Part shown: positions 43,628-53,111 of the stretch, piece by piece | Layout: each line of letters opens with the position of its first letter | Position numbering within the stretch: the first letter of the stretch is position 1 | Source of the DNA: Planifilum fulgidum | GTDB taxonomy: Bacteria; Bacillota; Bacilli; Thermoactinomycetales; DSM-44946 | DNA: 64,000 bases | Assembly: GCF_900113175.1 (NCBI RefSeq) | Contig: NZ_FOOK01000004.1 | Span: 108,375 to 172,374, forward strand | Reading direction: 5' to 3' | Program-made: the position numbers and the translations under genes | Notes under the pieces: generated by a model | Databases searched by the model: none | What the model saw: the letters and a program-made list of their open reading frames with translations, nothing else | What the model was told of the DNA's origin: nothing

Positions 43628-44763
43628 GAAGAAAAGAACGGCTGCACATCGGCATCACCTGCTATCCGACCCACGGGGGGTCCGGCGTGATCGCCACGGA
43701 GCTGGGCAAGTGGATGGCCGAGAGGGGACACGAAGTTCATTTCATCACCTACGACATGCCTTTCCGCCTTGGGCGGTTTGACCGGAACATCTTTTATCAC
43801 GGGGTGGAAGCCAACCAATATGCGGTCTTCAAATACCCGCCCTACGACCTGGCGCTGGCCAGCCGGATGGCCCAGGTGGCCAAGGTGCACCATTTGGATC
43901 TGCTTCATGTGCACTACGCGGTTCCCCACGCCCTCTGCGCCTACCTGGCCAAACAGATGGTCGGGCCCGAACTGAAGGTGGTGACCACGCTGCACGGGAC
44001 GGACATCACCGTGCTGGGAGAGGACTCCACCCTTCGGGACATCATCTGTTTCGGCATTCGCGAAAGCGATGCGGTGACCGCCGTCTCCAGGGACTTGGTC
44101 AAACAGACCCGGGAGTTGTTCCGGATCGAACGCCAGATCGATCTCGTCCACAATTTCGTCGATTGCCGGGTCTACTATCCCCGGGAGGTCTCCGGTTGGC
44201 GCCGGGAGATTGCTCTCCCCGGCGAAAAAATTTTGCTTCACATCTCCAATTTCCGGCCCGTCAAACGGGTGGAGGACGTGATTCGCATCTTTGACCGGGT
44301 CCTGAAGCAGGTGCCCGCCCGCCTCCTGATGATCGGAGAGGGCCCGGAATGGTCGCGGGCGGTGCAGCTCGTGCAGGAGCTCAATATTGAATCCCATGTG
44401 GAGTTTCTGGGGAAAAAAGACGAAGTGGCCCACTGGATTTCCCTGGCCGATCTCCTGCTCCTCCCCTCGGAGAAAGAGAGCTTTGGCTTGGTGGCCCTGG
44501 AGGCGATGGCCTGCGGCGTCCCCACGGTCGGATCAAAGACCGGCGGGCTGCCGGAGGTGGTTATCCACGGGGAGACGGGCTATCTGGCCGAGGTGGGCGA
44601 TGTGGAGGCCATGGCGCGCTATGCGGTCCGGTTGCTGACCGATCCGGACCTCCACCGGAGGTTTTCGGAAAACGGCATCGCCCGCGCCCGGGAGTTTTTC
44701 TGCGTGGATCGGGTCGCGGAGCAGTATGAGGCCATCTATCGCCGCGTGCTCGGGGAGGGATGA
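43624..44763 (+). CDS. bshA: N-acetyl-alpha-D-glucosaminyl L-malate synthase BshA
   Basis: A 379-residue GT4 glycosyltransferase making GlcNAc-malate, the first bacillithiol intermediate. The start GITCYPTHGGSGVIATELG binds the acceptor and phosphate. RPVKRVEDVI and PSEKESFGLVALEAMACG are the donor-site motifs. ATG 43624 overlaps the bshB1 stop. Confidence 0.97.
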   Translation: MRRKERLHIGITCYPTHGGSGVIATELGKWMAERGHEVHFITYDMPFRLGRFDRNIFYHGVEANQYAVFKYPPYDLALASRMAQVAKVHHLDLLHVHYAVPHALCAYLAKQMVGPELKVVTTLHGTDITVLGEDSTLRDIICFGIRESDAVTAVSRDLVKQTRELFRIERQIDLVHNFVDCRVYYPREVSGWRREIALPGEKILLHISNFRPVKRVEDVIRIFDRVLKQVPARLLMIGEGPEWSRAVQLVQELNIESHVEFLGKKDEVAHWISLADLLLLPSEKESFGLVALEAMACGVPTVGSKTGGLPEVVIHGETGYLAEVGDVEAMARYAVRLLTDPDLHRRFSENGIARAREFFCVDRVAEQYEAIYRRVLGEG

Positions 44764-44768
44764 GGCGG

Positions 44769-46019
44769 ATGGATCCCTGCCAGGCCGCCCTTTCGATCGT
44801 CAAAGAGCTCCGGGAAGCCGGATTTCAGGCCTATCTGGTGGGCGGATGCGTTCGCGACCGGCTGCTGGGAAAGGAGCCGGAGGACTATGATGTCTGCACC
44901 GACGCCCGCCCGGACCAGGTTGAAGCCCTGTTTCCCCGGACGATTGCCACGGGCATCCGCCACGGGACCGTGACCGTCATCGCCGCGGGACATCCCGTCG
45001 AGGTGACCACCTTTCGCGTCGAAGGCGCCTACCGGGACGGGAGAAGGCCCGATCACGTCCGCTTTGTCGGGCGGGTGGAGGAGGATTTGGCCCGGAGGGA
45101 TTTCACCATCAATGCGATGGCGCAGGATCCGGAGGGCGCCATCATCGATCCCTTCGGCGGGCGCCGGGATCTGGAGAGGCGGGTGATCCGGACGGTCGGT
45201 GCGGCGGAAGACCGCTTTCGGGAAGACGCCCTCCGGATGGTGCGGGCGGTCCGTTTGGCGGCGCAGCTCGAATTTTCCCTCCATCCGGAGACGGAAGCGG
45301 CCATCCGGCGCATGGCTCCCGACCTGGCCCGGCTGTCGGTGGAACGAGTCACCCAGGAGCTGGAAAAAGTATGGAAGGCCCGCCGGCCGTCCCGGGCCGT
45401 CGCCTCTCTGTTCCGGCTGGGAATGATGAAACATCTCCCCCCCTTCCACCGCTGGGACCTGCCCTCCTTCCCCCGTCCGCCCGCCCTGGACGCCCTGGAC
45501 GGGGCCGCATCCCGCCGGATGCGCTGGGCGCTTTTGCTCCATCTGTGCGGGCAAAAGCCGGAGGAGGCGGCCGGGCGGCTGAAGGAACTGCGTCTTCCGA
45601 GGCGGGATGCGGAGGAAATCGGCCGGTTGTATCGCTCCGCCGCCGCCTGGCCTTCCTCCCTCGCGGAGGAGGAGGGAAAGCGGAGAATCTTCCGCGACGG
45701 AATCGGGTTTTGCCGGGAGGCCCTGGAGCTGTCCCGCCGGATGGGGGTGATCGATGAGGCGGCCCGCCTGCGCCAGGTTGAGGCGCTGAACCGGTGGAAC
45801 GGGGAAATGCCGATCCGCCGGTGGGAGGAACTGGCCGTGAACGGAAAAGATCTGATCGATGCGGCGGGCCGCCCTGCCGGGCCCTGGGTGGGACGCACCC
45901 TGCGGATCCTGGCGGATGCGGTCATCCTGGGAAGGCTGCCCAACAATCATCAACTGTTGATAAAGGAAGGTGTTCGGATTGGGAGGGACGCGACAGCAGA
46001 TCCTGGCGATGATGATTGA
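44769..46019 (+). CDS. cca: CCA tRNA nucleotidyltransferase
   Basis: A 416-residue class II enzyme adding CCA to tRNA 3' ends. LVGGCVRDRLLG and the catalytic acidic pair in DYDVCTDA are at the N-terminus; RRDFTINAMA and EDALRMVRAVR follow. ATG 44769 is 9 nt from GGGGAGGG; ATG 44760 overlaps the bshA stop but abuts that SD. The 3' end overlaps birA by 41 bases. Confidence 0.97.
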   Translation: MDPCQAALSIVKELREAGFQAYLVGGCVRDRLLGKEPEDYDVCTDARPDQVEALFPRTIATGIRHGTVTVIAAGHPVEVTTFRVEGAYRDGRRPDHVRFVGRVEEDLARRDFTINAMAQDPEGAIIDPFGGRRDLERRVIRTVGAAEDRFREDALRMVRAVRLAAQLEFSLHPETEAAIRRMAPDLARLSVERVTQELEKVWKARRPSRAVASLFRLGMMKHLPPFHRWDLPSFPRPPALDALDGAASRRMRWALLLHLCGQKPEEAAGRLKELRLPRRDAEEIGRLYRSAAAWPSSLAEEEGKRRIFRDGIGFCREALELSRRMGVIDEAARLRQVEALNRWNGEMPIRRWEELAVNGKDLIDAAGRPAGPWVGRTLRILADAVILGRLPNNHQLLIKEGVRIGRDATADPGDDD

Positions 46020-46971
46020 AAAAGGGGACGGTTATGTATCCGGGGAAGAGATCAGCCGGAAGCTCGGCCTCAGCCGGACCGCCGTCTGGAAGCACATCGA
46101 GGAACTGCGGCGGGAGGGGTATCAGATCGAGGCCCGCCAGAGAAGCGGATACAGACTGGTTTTCCGGCCGGACCGCATACTGCAAGAGGAAATCGCCTGT
46201 CATCTTTCCACCCGCTCTTTCGGGCGCGTCCTTCGCACCCTGAAGACCGTCGATTCCACGCAAAAGGTCGCTCACCAGTGGGCCCGGGAGGGTGCCCCCG
46301 AGGGGGCGGCGGTCATCGCCGAAGAGCAGACGGCCGGGCGGGGACGGCTGGGCCGGTCCTGGCATTCTCCGCCGGGTTCGGGCATCTGGATGAGCCTCAT
46401 TCTCCGCCCTCCCATTCCGATCGCCCGCGCTCCCCAGCTGACGCTGATGGCGTCGGTCGGGATCGCCCGCGCCCTCATCGACATGACCCATCTTCCGGTT
46501 CGGATCAAATGGCCGAACGATTTGCTGATCCGGGACAAAAAAGTGTGCGGCATCCTGACGGAACTCCGCGGGGAGCAGGACCGGGTCCACTATGCGGTGC
46601 TCGGCGCGGGGATCAACGTGAACATCGACGGGGAGGCGTGGCCGCCGGACCTTAAGGGAAAGGTGACTTCCCTGTCGGCGGAGGCGGGACGGGCCTTTCG
46701 GCGTTCTCCCTTGATCGCCGCCATGTTGAAGGAACTGGAAGCCATTTATGAAAAGTACCTGGAGCAGGGCTTTTCGGCAGTCCACAAGGAGTGGGAACGG
46801 CTGTCGGGAATCCTCGGCCGCCCCGTCAAGGTCCGGAACGCAAGCGGAGAAGTGTCGGGGATCGCCCGGGGCCTGAACGGGGACGGCGCTTTGCTCCTGG
46901 ATACGGAAGAAGGCCTCATCCCGATCTACTCGGCGGAAATCATCGAAGGTTGCCAATCCCGATCTTTTTGA
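45979..46971 (+). CDS. birA: BirA: biotin-[acetyl-CoA-carboxylase] ligase and repressor
   Basis: A 330-residue protein with an N-terminal winged helix (residues about 8-55, SGEEISRKLGLSRTAVWKHI) and a biotin ligase domain with GRGRLGRSWHSPPGSG and IKWPNDLL. The HTH suggests it also represses biotin genes, as in B. subtilis. TTG 45979 is preferred because AAGGAAGGTG is 6 nt upstream; GTG 45970 overlaps that site. Confidence 0.96.
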   Translation: MGGTRQQILAMMIEKGDGYVSGEEISRKLGLSRTAVWKHIEELRREGYQIEARQRSGYRLVFRPDRILQEEIACHLSTRSFGRVLRTLKTVDSTQKVAHQWAREGAPEGAAVIAEEQTAGRGRLGRSWHSPPGSGIWMSLILRPPIPIARAPQLTLMASVGIARALIDMTHLPVRIKWPNDLLIRDKKVCGILTELRGEQDRVHYAVLGAGINVNIDGEAWPPDLKGKVTSLSAEAGRAFRRSPLIAAMLKELEAIYEKYLEQGFSAVHKEWERLSGILGRPVKVRNASGEVSGIARGLNGDGALLLDTEEGLIPIYSAEIIEGCQSRSF

Positions 46972-47084
46972 TTAACCTAAAAGAGAAGGCGGCATCCGCG
47001 CGGAGCCGCACTGACGGATTTTCACTCAATTGAAAAGATTCTGCTTCGAGCCCGAGGGACGGAGACAGAGGACGGATAAAAAAA

Positions 47085-47122
47085 AGAGCGCCTTTGGTCC
47101 TTATGGGCTGAAGGCGTTTTTT
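47085..47122 (+). terminator. Terminator between birA and panB
   Basis: CGCCTT (47089-47094) pairs with AAGGCG (47111-47116), with GTCC/GGGC stacked inside, flanked by an A run before and TTTTTT after. It separates the cca-birA and pan transcripts. Confidence 0.82.
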
Positions 47123-47159
47123 CTTCTCCTCCCCGGAGCCGCGAACAGGGGGGAAACAC

Positions 47160-48020
47160 ATGGGCAAATCTTCAAAGGTGACGACGCGTACCCTTTCCCG
47201 GATGAAGCAAAAGGGAGAGCCCATCGCCATGCTGACGGCCTATGATTACCCGTCGGCCAAGCTGGCGGAGGCGGCCGGCGTCGATGTGATTCTGGTCGGG
47301 GATTCCCTCGGCATGGTCGTTTTGGGCTACGACTCGACCGTCCCCGTCACCCTGGACGACATGACCCATCACACCAAGGCGGTGGTGCGGGGAGCCGAGC
47401 GGGCCATGGTGGTGGCCGATCTTCCTTTCCTGACGGCCCATCTGGGAAAGGAGGAGGTTCTTCGGGCCGCCGGCCGCCTGATGCAGGAGGGCGGTGCCCA
47501 GGGAGTGAAAATGGAGGGCGGCGAGGCGATCGTTGACGCGGTGCGGGCCTGCACCGCCGCCGGCATTCCGGTGATGGGGCATCTGGGCCTTACGCCCCAG
47601 TCGGTGCACCAGCTTGGGGGATACCGGATTCAGGGGAAGGATGCGGAGATGGCCCGGCGCATCCTCCGGGAGGCCCGGATGCTGGAGGAGGCGGGCATCT
47701 TCGCCCTGGTGCTGGAATGCGTTCCGGAGGAACTGGCCCGGGAAATCACCGGGGCGGTCAGCGTCCCCACCATCGGAATCGGGGCGGGCCGCCATTGCGA
47801 CGGACAGGTGCTCGTCTATCACGACGTGTTGCAGATGGCCAGCGACATCCGGCCTTCTTTCGTCAAGACCTACGCCGAGGTGGGCAAGCAGATCGTGGAT
47901 GCCCTTCGCCGCTATGTGGAGGATGTCCGCGAAAGGCGCTTTCCGGAGGAGGAGCACGTTTTTCACTCTCCCGAGGTGCAGGCGGCCCTGTACGGCGGCA
48001 GGGGGGGAGAAAACGGATGA
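47160..48020 (+). CDS. panB: 3-methyl-2-oxobutanoate hydroxymethyltransferase
   Basis: A 286-residue TIM-barrel enzyme of pantothenate synthesis. VGDSLGMVVLGYDSTVPVT and GHLGLTPQSVHQLGG are family signatures. The ATG lies after GGGGGGAAA. It overlaps panC at ATGA. Confidence 0.97.
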   Translation: MGKSSKVTTRTLSRMKQKGEPIAMLTAYDYPSAKLAEAAGVDVILVGDSLGMVVLGYDSTVPVTLDDMTHHTKAVVRGAERAMVVADLPFLTAHLGKEEVLRAAGRLMQEGGAQGVKMEGGEAIVDAVRACTAAGIPVMGHLGLTPQSVHQLGGYRIQGKDAEMARRILREARMLEEAGIFALVLECVPEELAREITGAVSVPTIGIGAGRHCDGQVLVYHDVLQMASDIRPSFVKTYAEVGKQIVDALRRYVEDVRERRFPEEEHVFHSPEVQAALYGGRGGENG

Positions 48021-48889
48021 AAACCGTGACGACCGTCAAGGATTTGCGCGCTTTCCTGCGCCCCCTGCGGGACCGGCGGATCGGCCTGGTTCCCACCATG
48101 GGATACCTGCATGAGGGGCATGTTTCCCTGATCCGGAAAGCCCGGGAAGAATGCGATGTCGTGGTGCTTTCCGTCTTTGTCAATCCCCTCCAGTTCGGCC
48201 CCGGGGAGGATTATGAGCGATACCCCCGGGATCTGGAGCGGGATGCCAAGATCGCCGAACAGGCGGGCGTCGATTTTCTCTTCGCCCCGTCCGTGGAAGA
48301 GATGTATCCCCAAACGCCCCTCACCAAAGTGACCGTTTCGCGGCTGACCGACCGGCTGTGCGGCGCTTCCCGTCCCGGTCACTTCGACGGCGTGGCCACG
48401 GTGGTGACCAAGTTGTTCCACATCGTCGAGCCGGACCGCGCCTATTTCGGGATGAAGGATGCCCAGCAGGTGGCCGTGGTGGAACAAATGGTCCGGGACC
48501 TCCATTTTCCGGTCACGGTGGTTCCCTGTCCCACGGTGCGGGAAAAGGACGGATTGGCCGTCAGTTCCCGAAATGTTTATCTGTCCGAGGAGGAGCGGAA
48601 GCAGGCGACGGTTTTGTCCGCGGGCCTGCGCGAAGTGGCCGAAAAGGTGAAACGGGGGGAAATGACCCGGGCCAGCCAAGCGATCGAATACCTGAAGCGG
48701 AGGATTTCCTCCAAACCCCTGGCCCGGATCGACTATGTGGACGTGCTCGCCTATCCCGAACTGACTCCGGTGGAGGAACTCAAGGGGCGGCGGGTGATCG
48801 TCGCCGTCGCCGTCCGATTCGGCTCCACCCGCCTGATCGACAACACCATCCTGGACGAAAAGGAGGAAACTCCATGCTCCGCACGATGA
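48017..48889 (+). CDS. panC: Pantoate-beta-alanine ligase (pantothenate synthetase)
   Basis: A 290-residue ATP-dependent ligase. [14 protein letters not shown] holds the ATP-binding HIGH-like motif, [18 protein letters not shown] and VSSRN follow. It overlaps panB (4 bases) and panD (16 bases), so the three genes form one unit. Confidence 0.97.
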   Translation: MKTVTTVKDLRAFLRPLRDRRIGLVPTMGYLHEGHVSLIRKAREECDVVVLSVFVNPLQFGPGEDYERYPRDLERDAKIAEQAGVDFLFAPSVEEMYPQTPLTKVTVSRLTDRLCGASRPGHFDGVATVVTKLFHIVEPDRAYFGMKDAQQVAVVEQMVRDLHFPVTVVPCPTVREKDGLAVSSRNVYLSEEERKQATVLSAGLREVAEKVKRGEMTRASQAIEYLKRRISSKPLARIDYVDVLAYPELTPVEELKGRRVIVAVAVRFGSTRLIDNTILDEKEETPCSAR

Positions 48890-49257
48890 TGAAGGCCAAA
48901 ATTCACCGGGCCACCGTGACCGAAGCCAATCTCAACTATGTGGGGAGCGTCACCATCGACGAAGAACTGCTCGAGCGGGTGGACATCCTGCCGGGTGAAA
49001 AGGTGCAAATCGTCAACAACAACAACGGGGCCCGCCTGGAAACCTACGTGATCCCCGGTCCCCGGGGCAGCCGGACCGTCTGCCTGAACGGCGCGGCGGC
49101 CCGATTGGTGCAGCCGGGCGACAAAGTGATCATCATCGCCTACGCCCTGATGGACGAGGAGGAAATCAAACGCCACCGCCCGCGGATCGCCATCATGGGC
49201 GACCAAAACGAAATTCTCGAAGTGATCGGCGAAGAGGTGCACGGAACGGCGCTCTGA
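48874..49257 (+). CDS. panD: Aspartate 1-decarboxylase proenzyme
   Basis: A 127-residue proenzyme that cleaves itself between Gly24 and Ser25 in YVGSVTID to create the pyruvoyl cofactor, then makes beta-alanine from aspartate. Full length. The ATG follows AGGAGG at 6 nt. Its terminator appears to have been split by a mobile element (see 49271-49441). Confidence 0.97.
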   Translation: MLRTMMKAKIHRATVTEANLNYVGSVTIDEELLERVDILPGEKVQIVNNNNGARLETYVIPGPRGSRTVCLNGAAARLVQPGDKVIIIAYALMDEEEIKRHRPRIAIMGDQNEILEVIGEEVHGTAL

Positions 49258-49270
49258 TCCGGTCGCTTTG

Positions 49271-49434
49271 ATCCGCCGGGAATACCTGGCGGAGGCTGCT
49301 GACAAAACTCCCGGCTTGGGAATCGGGAGGCGATTTTTCGTCTCGACTCCACGCGGTGGCGAGTCGCTCGACGAAAAATCGCTCCCTCCTGATACGTTGT
49401 CAACAGCCTGAATCCGTCGGGAATACCCGGCGGA
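49271..49434 (+). repeat. 23-bp direct repeats flanking the foldback element (split panD terminator)
   Basis: The copy at 49271-49293 and the copy at 49412-49434 match at 21 of 23 bases. Each is a terminator-type hairpin (TCCGCC/GGCGGA and TCCGTCGGG/CCCGGCGGA). Only the right copy still has its T tract. They directly border the 115-bp foldback element and look like a target-site duplication. Confidence 0.7.
49294..49408 (+). mobile_element. 115-bp MITE-like foldback element
   Basis: The ends GGCTGCTGACAA (49294-49305) and TTGTCAACAGCC (49397-49408) are 11/12 complementary. Inside are GCGATTTTTCGTC (49330-49342) with GACGAAAAATCGC (49370-49382), then CGACTC/GAGTCG and CCAC/GTGG, so almost the whole element folds on itself. 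It encodes no protein. The left end matches the end of the insertion sequence at 63674 (GAGGCTG-TGACAAA with one difference), suggesting it is mobilised by that type of transposase. Confidence 0.75.
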
Positions 49435-49441
49435 TTTTTTT
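49412..49441 (+). terminator. Functional terminator copy downstream of panD
   Basis: TCCGTCGGG pairs with CCCGGCGGA (one T-G pair) around AATA, followed by TTTTTTT. The foldback element now separates it from panD by about 150 bases. Confidence 0.85.
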
Positions 49442-49496
49442 ATTTCCGCTGGACATAATGCCCTGTAGCATCCCTTGACGGTCGAGGAGGATTTCA

Positions 49497-50867
49497 ATGT
49501 TTCATCAGTGGACAGAAACGGTGAAGCGAGCGCTGAAGGAGATCGAAAAGCGGTATCCCGCCGGCTCGCCGGAAGAAAGGAAGAGGCTGCGGGAACGGTT
49601 TGTCCAGATCAAGCGGGCTTGCGACAACCTGCTGGAGGCCTGGGCGGACATCGAAGATCGCATCGTCCGCCTGGTCCATGCATATCCGGAATTGGCGGAG
49701 GAAGGGGAGGAGCTGGAGGGGGAATTTGAACTGGATGAGATGGTGGTGCGCCGATTTCGCCAGGGGCAGGGTTTTTACCGTTTGAACATGTTCGTCGAGG
49801 CGGAAGAAGCCTTCCGGGAGGTCGTCGAAGAAGAGCCGGAATTTCTGCTGGGACGGGTGTACCTGGCCTTGAGCCACTTCCAGAAGGGGAACACGGATGA
49901 AGCTTACCGGCACTTTCAATTGATCGCTTCCACGACGAATCACGATGTCTTCATCGCCTTCGCCCGCCACATGATGGGGTGTGTCCGCGTCCGGGAGGGG
50001 GACGAGCGGGGAGCGATCCGCCAGTTCCGGAAGGCCCTCTCCCACCGGCAGAACGAGGCGGACACCTGGTTCAATCTGGGTGCCTGCCACTACCGGCTGG
50101 GCGAGTATCACGAAGCGATTCCCTGCTTTTATCAAGCCCTATTGTTGGATGAGAACGACGAGGAAGCGATGTGGATGCTGGCCAATTGCCATCGGAAATT
50201 GAAGCAGTGGGACAGCGTCGCCTACTGGCGGATGCTGGCCTTTGAAAAGACCGACAGCCTGCAGGCGATGGAAACCATCGCCCGGGATTACGAAGAGATG
50301 GGGGAGACGGAAAAGGCCCTCTCCTGGTATCGAAAAATCCTCAGCCGGGATGCGCGGCGGATCGGTGCTTATCAGGGAATGGGCTGGAATACCTGGGTCG
50401 CCGGAAGGGGGCAGGAAGCCCTGGCCTGGCTGAAAAAGGGGTTGTCCCTGGCGCCCGGGGATCCGGACCTCCTGTTCACCTATGCCTGGATTTTGCTGGA
50501 GATGGGGGATGTCGAAAAGGTGGAGGCGATCATCCGCCGCATTCCCGTGGAATGGACGGACCAGCCCCTGTGGCTGGTGATCCGCTCCCGGGTGTTCACC
50601 CGCCGGACCAACTTCGAAGAGGCGCAGCTGGCGGCGGAGCGGGTGATCGAACAGGAAAAACCCCGGATTCGGGCGCTGGGGCATTATCAGCTGGGCCGGG
50701 TGTTGCTGGAGAAGGGGGATGCGGCGCGGGCGGCGGGACATTTCCGAAAAGCCCGCGAACTGGACGCCGGTTGGAAAGAACCCCTTTTTTACGAAGGGGT
50801 ATGTCACATGCTGGAAGGGCGTCCCGAAGAGACCCGCAACTGCTGGCGGGAATTGGTCAAAGGGTGA
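49497..50867 (+). CDS. TPR-repeat protein of unknown function
   Basis: A 456-residue soluble protein. From about residue 85 it consists of tetratricopeptide repeats, for example FYRLNMFVEAEEAFREVVEE, WFNLGACHYRLGEYHEAIPC and GHYQLGRVLLEKGDAARAAG. The N-terminus is a helical, charged region. GAGGAGG lies 6 nt before the ATG. TPR arrays mediate protein contacts; no partner can be deduced. The site corresponds to dinG/ypmA in B. subtilis, which are absent here. Confidence 0.88.
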   Translation: MFHQWTETVKRALKEIEKRYPAGSPEERKRLRERFVQIKRACDNLLEAWADIEDRIVRLVHAYPELAEEGEELEGEFELDEMVVRRFRQGQGFYRLNMFVEAEEAFREVVEEEPEFLLGRVYLALSHFQKGNTDEAYRHFQLIASTTNHDVFIAFARHMMGCVRVREGDERGAIRQFRKALSHRQNEADTWFNLGACHYRLGEYHEAIPCFYQALLLDENDEEAMWMLANCHRKLKQWDSVAYWRMLAFEKTDSLQAMETIARDYEEMGETEKALSWYRKILSRDARRIGAYQGMGWNTWVAGRGQEALAWLKKGLSLAPGDPDLLFTYAWILLEMGDVEKVEAIIRRIPVEWTDQPLWLVIRSRVFTRRTNFEEAQLAAERVIEQEKPRIRALGHYQLGRVLLEKGDAARAAGHFRKARELDAGWKEPLFYEGVCHMLEGRPEETRNCWRELVKG

Positions 50868-50934
50868 TGTCCCCCTGTTTTTTCCGCGGTGAATCACCTT
50901 CTGGGCGCCCATCCTAAGAATGGAGGTGATCGGG

Positions 50935-51741
50935 TTGCACACCATATGGAAGGGATCGATCAGCTTCGGACTGGTGAACATTCCGGTGCGCATGTACGCG
51001 GCGACGGACGAAAAACAGGTCTCGTTCCGCCATCTCCACCGGCCGTGCAAAACGCCGATCCGTTATGCCCGCACCTGCCCCACATGCAACAAGGAGGTTC
51101 CCTGGGACGAGGTGGTCAAGGGATACGAATACGCCGACGGGCGGTTCGTCCTGATGGAAAAGGAGGAACTGGAGTCGATCCTCCCGGACAATCGCCGCAC
51201 CATCGAAATCCTGGATTTCGTGGACCTCAAGGAGATCGACCCGATCTATTTCGACCGGTCCTACTATCTCGGCCCCGGGGATACCGGGGAGAGGGCCTAC
51301 GCCCTCCTGCGGGAAGCGATTGAATCGACGGGAAAGATCGGCGTCGCTCAACTGACGATCCGGTCCAAACAGTCGCTGGCGGTGGTCCGCTCCTACCGGC
51401 GCGCGCTGGTGATGGAGACCATTTTTTACCCCGACGAGGTGCGGAGCGCCGACCGGGTGCCCGGCTTGCCGGAGGAGGCGGAACTGCCGGCGAAGGAACT
51501 GGAAATGGCCCGTCAATTGATCGAGAACTTGTCCACTTCCTTTGATCCGCAAAAATATAAGGACCATTATCGCGAATCCCTCGAGGCGGTCATCGACAAG
51601 AAGATTCGCGGGGAGGAGATCGTGGAAGCGCCCGAATCCCGCCCGGAGAAGGTGGTCGATCTGATGGAAGCCCTCAAGGCCAGCCTGGAAGCGACCCAGC
51701 CCAAGGGAAAAGGGAAGCGGAAGAAGAGGACGACGGGATGA
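50935..51741 (+). CDS. ku: Ku, non-homologous end-joining protein
   Basis: A 268-residue bacterial Ku that caps double-strand breaks and recruits LigD. The start HTIWKGSISFGLVNIPVRMY is canonical. The C-terminus is lysine-rich (PKGKGKRKKRTTG), typical of DNA-binding Ku tails. TTG 50935 is chosen because GGAGGTGA is 5 nt upstream and it gives the usual N-terminus. Spore formers use this system during germination. Ligase and polymerase follow as separate proteins. Confidence 0.97.
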   Translation: MHTIWKGSISFGLVNIPVRMYAATDEKQVSFRHLHRPCKTPIRYARTCPTCNKEVPWDEVVKGYEYADGRFVLMEKEELESILPDNRRTIEILDFVDLKEIDPIYFDRSYYLGPGDTGERAYALLREAIESTGKIGVAQLTIRSKQSLAVVRSYRRALVMETIFYPDEVRSADRVPGLPEEAELPAKELEMARQLIENLSTSFDPQKYKDHYRESLEAVIDKKIRGEEIVEAPESRPEKVVDLMEALKASLEATQPKGKGKRKKRTTG

Positions 51742-51745
51742 GGGA

Positions 51746-52060
51746 TTATTTTCCGATCCAGTACCGGATATGGGTCACATCCTGCGTCGGCCTTTCCTTC
51801 ACCACGCGGCCTTCTTCGTCGGTGATCACTTCGATTTGCCGGTAATGATCCACCCTCCAGCCGTCGTGAACACTGGAGCCCTCGTACTGTTCCAGGTATT
51901 CCGAGCGGTAGGACGGGGCCTCCGGTTTGGCCATCGACGGAACCTCGACGGGGGGCGCCCATGCGTGGCGCACCAGAAGGAGGGCGGCCAGCATGAGATT
52001 CACGGCCGCGGCCGTGTACAGAAAAGCGTTTTTCCAAGGGTTTTTCCCGGACCAGGGCAT
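51746..52060 (-). CDS. Hypothetical single-span membrane protein
   Basis: A 104-residue protein with one membrane helix (AFLYTAAAVNLMLAALLLV, about residues 11-29) and an acidic extracytoplasmic part containing YRSEYLEQYEGSSVHDGW. GAGGGGGA lies 5 nt before the ATG on the minus strand. It is convergent with ku, leaving only 4 bases between the stops. No family is recognised. Confidence 0.7.
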   Translation of the reverse strand: MPWSGKNPWKNAFLYTAAAVNLMLAALLLVRHAWAPPVEVPSMAKPEAPSYRSEYLEQYEGSSVHDGWRVDHYRQIEVITDEEGRVVKERPTQDVTHIRYWIGK

Positions 52061-52150
52061 GGAAATCCCCCTCGCGAAGGGTTTGTACCAGTATATGGGG
52101 CCCCAAGGCGGCTTAGAATCTTTTTCTGAAGAATCCGGGGGGCGAAGAGG

Positions 52151-53089
52151 ATGGGGTGGGAAAGAAAGCCGGGGCCGATCCAACCGATGGAGCCGGTTCT
52201 TTCGGACCGGGTGATCCAAGGGGCGGATCGGTTGTATCAGGTCAAGTGGGACGGCGTCCGGGTGCTGGCCCACGTGGAAAAGGGACAGGTTCGCCTGTGG
52301 AACCGGCGCCGGCGGGAACGGACGGAAACGTATCCGGAACTGGTGGCGGCGCTGGGAGATACGGCCGCGAAGGAAGCTTTGATGGATGGGGAAGTGATCG
52401 CCCTTCATCCCGGCACCGGAAAACCCGACTTTTTTCGGGTGCTGAAAAGGGACCTTTCCCGCCGCATCGGTCCGGGTCTGATGGAAAGGATTCCCGTTTT
52501 TTACGTGGTATTTGATCTGATCTTTCTGGATGGAAAATGGCTGCTCGATCATCCCCTCGAAAAACGGCTTGAGCAGCTGGCCCGCATTCTCCCCGGTTCG
52601 GAGCGGATTCATTTCTGCGACAGCTACGAGGACGGAATGGCCTTGTGGGAGCGCACCGGCAAAGAAGGAATGGAAGGGATCGTGATCAAGGAAAGAAAGG
52701 GACGCTACCACATCGGGAGAAAACATCCCACCTGGCTCAAGGTGAAACATTTCCGGCAGCTGGAGGCGGTCGTCGTCGGCGTCACGCTCCGCCAGGGACG
52801 GGTCAATTCGCTGCTTCTGGCCCGGGAGGAAGATGGGGGGCTTGCTTACATCGGGCGGGCCTCCTCCGGATTGGACCAGGAACGCATCGAGGCCCTCACG
52901 AGGGCGCTTCCCCTGATCCGCCGGGAAAGTCCCCCGCCGTCTCTCGCTCCCGTCCCGCCTTCGGCGGTCTGGGTGGAGCCCTTGATTAAGGCCCAGATCC
53001 GTTATTTGGAGTGGACTCCCGACGGAACCCTGCGCAGCCCGTCCATCCTTTCCGTGGGAGTGAAAAATTCAACTCCCGGCACCGGCTGA
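52151..53089 (+). CDS. ligD: ATP-dependent DNA ligase, LigD ligase domain
   Basis: A 312-residue ATP-dependent ligase. The adenylated lysine is K32 in YQVKWDGVR; DGEVIAL, VFDLIFLDG, EGIVIKERKGRYH and WLKVKH are the remaining nucleotidyltransferase motifs. An OB-fold completes it. It corresponds to the ligase module of LigD, here a stand-alone protein without polymerase or phosphodiesterase domains. The ATG has GAAGAGG directly before it, so the start is slightly uncertain. Confidence 0.95.
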   Translation: MGWERKPGPIQPMEPVLSDRVIQGADRLYQVKWDGVRVLAHVEKGQVRLWNRRRRERTETYPELVAALGDTAAKEALMDGEVIALHPGTGKPDFFRVLKRDLSRRIGPGLMERIPVFYVVFDLIFLDGKWLLDHPLEKRLEQLARILPGSERIHFCDSYEDGMALWERTGKEGMEGIVIKERKGRYHIGRKHPTWLKVKHFRQLEAVVVGVTLRQGRVNSLLLAREEDGGLAYIGRASSGLDQERIEALTRALPLIRRESPPPSLAPVPPSAVWVEPLIKAQIRYLEWTPDGTLRSPSILSVGVKNSTPGTG

Positions 53090-53106
53090 CGGTTTCGGGA
53101 GTTGAA
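53062..53106 (-). terminator. Terminator of the minus-strand gene at 53112
   Basis: TTCAACTCCCG (53068-53078) pairs with CGGGAGTTGAA (53096-53106). Read on the minus strand the stem is followed by TTTTTC. It overlaps the last codons of the ligase gene. Confidence 0.8.
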
Positions 53107-53111
53107 GAAAG

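Noticed and set aside
47048..47070. Cluster of four GAG triplets before panB, possibly a second TRAP site
   Set aside because: Only four triplets with spacers of 3, 5 and 3 nt; a TRAP site needs about 7-11 triplets with 2-3 nt spacers.
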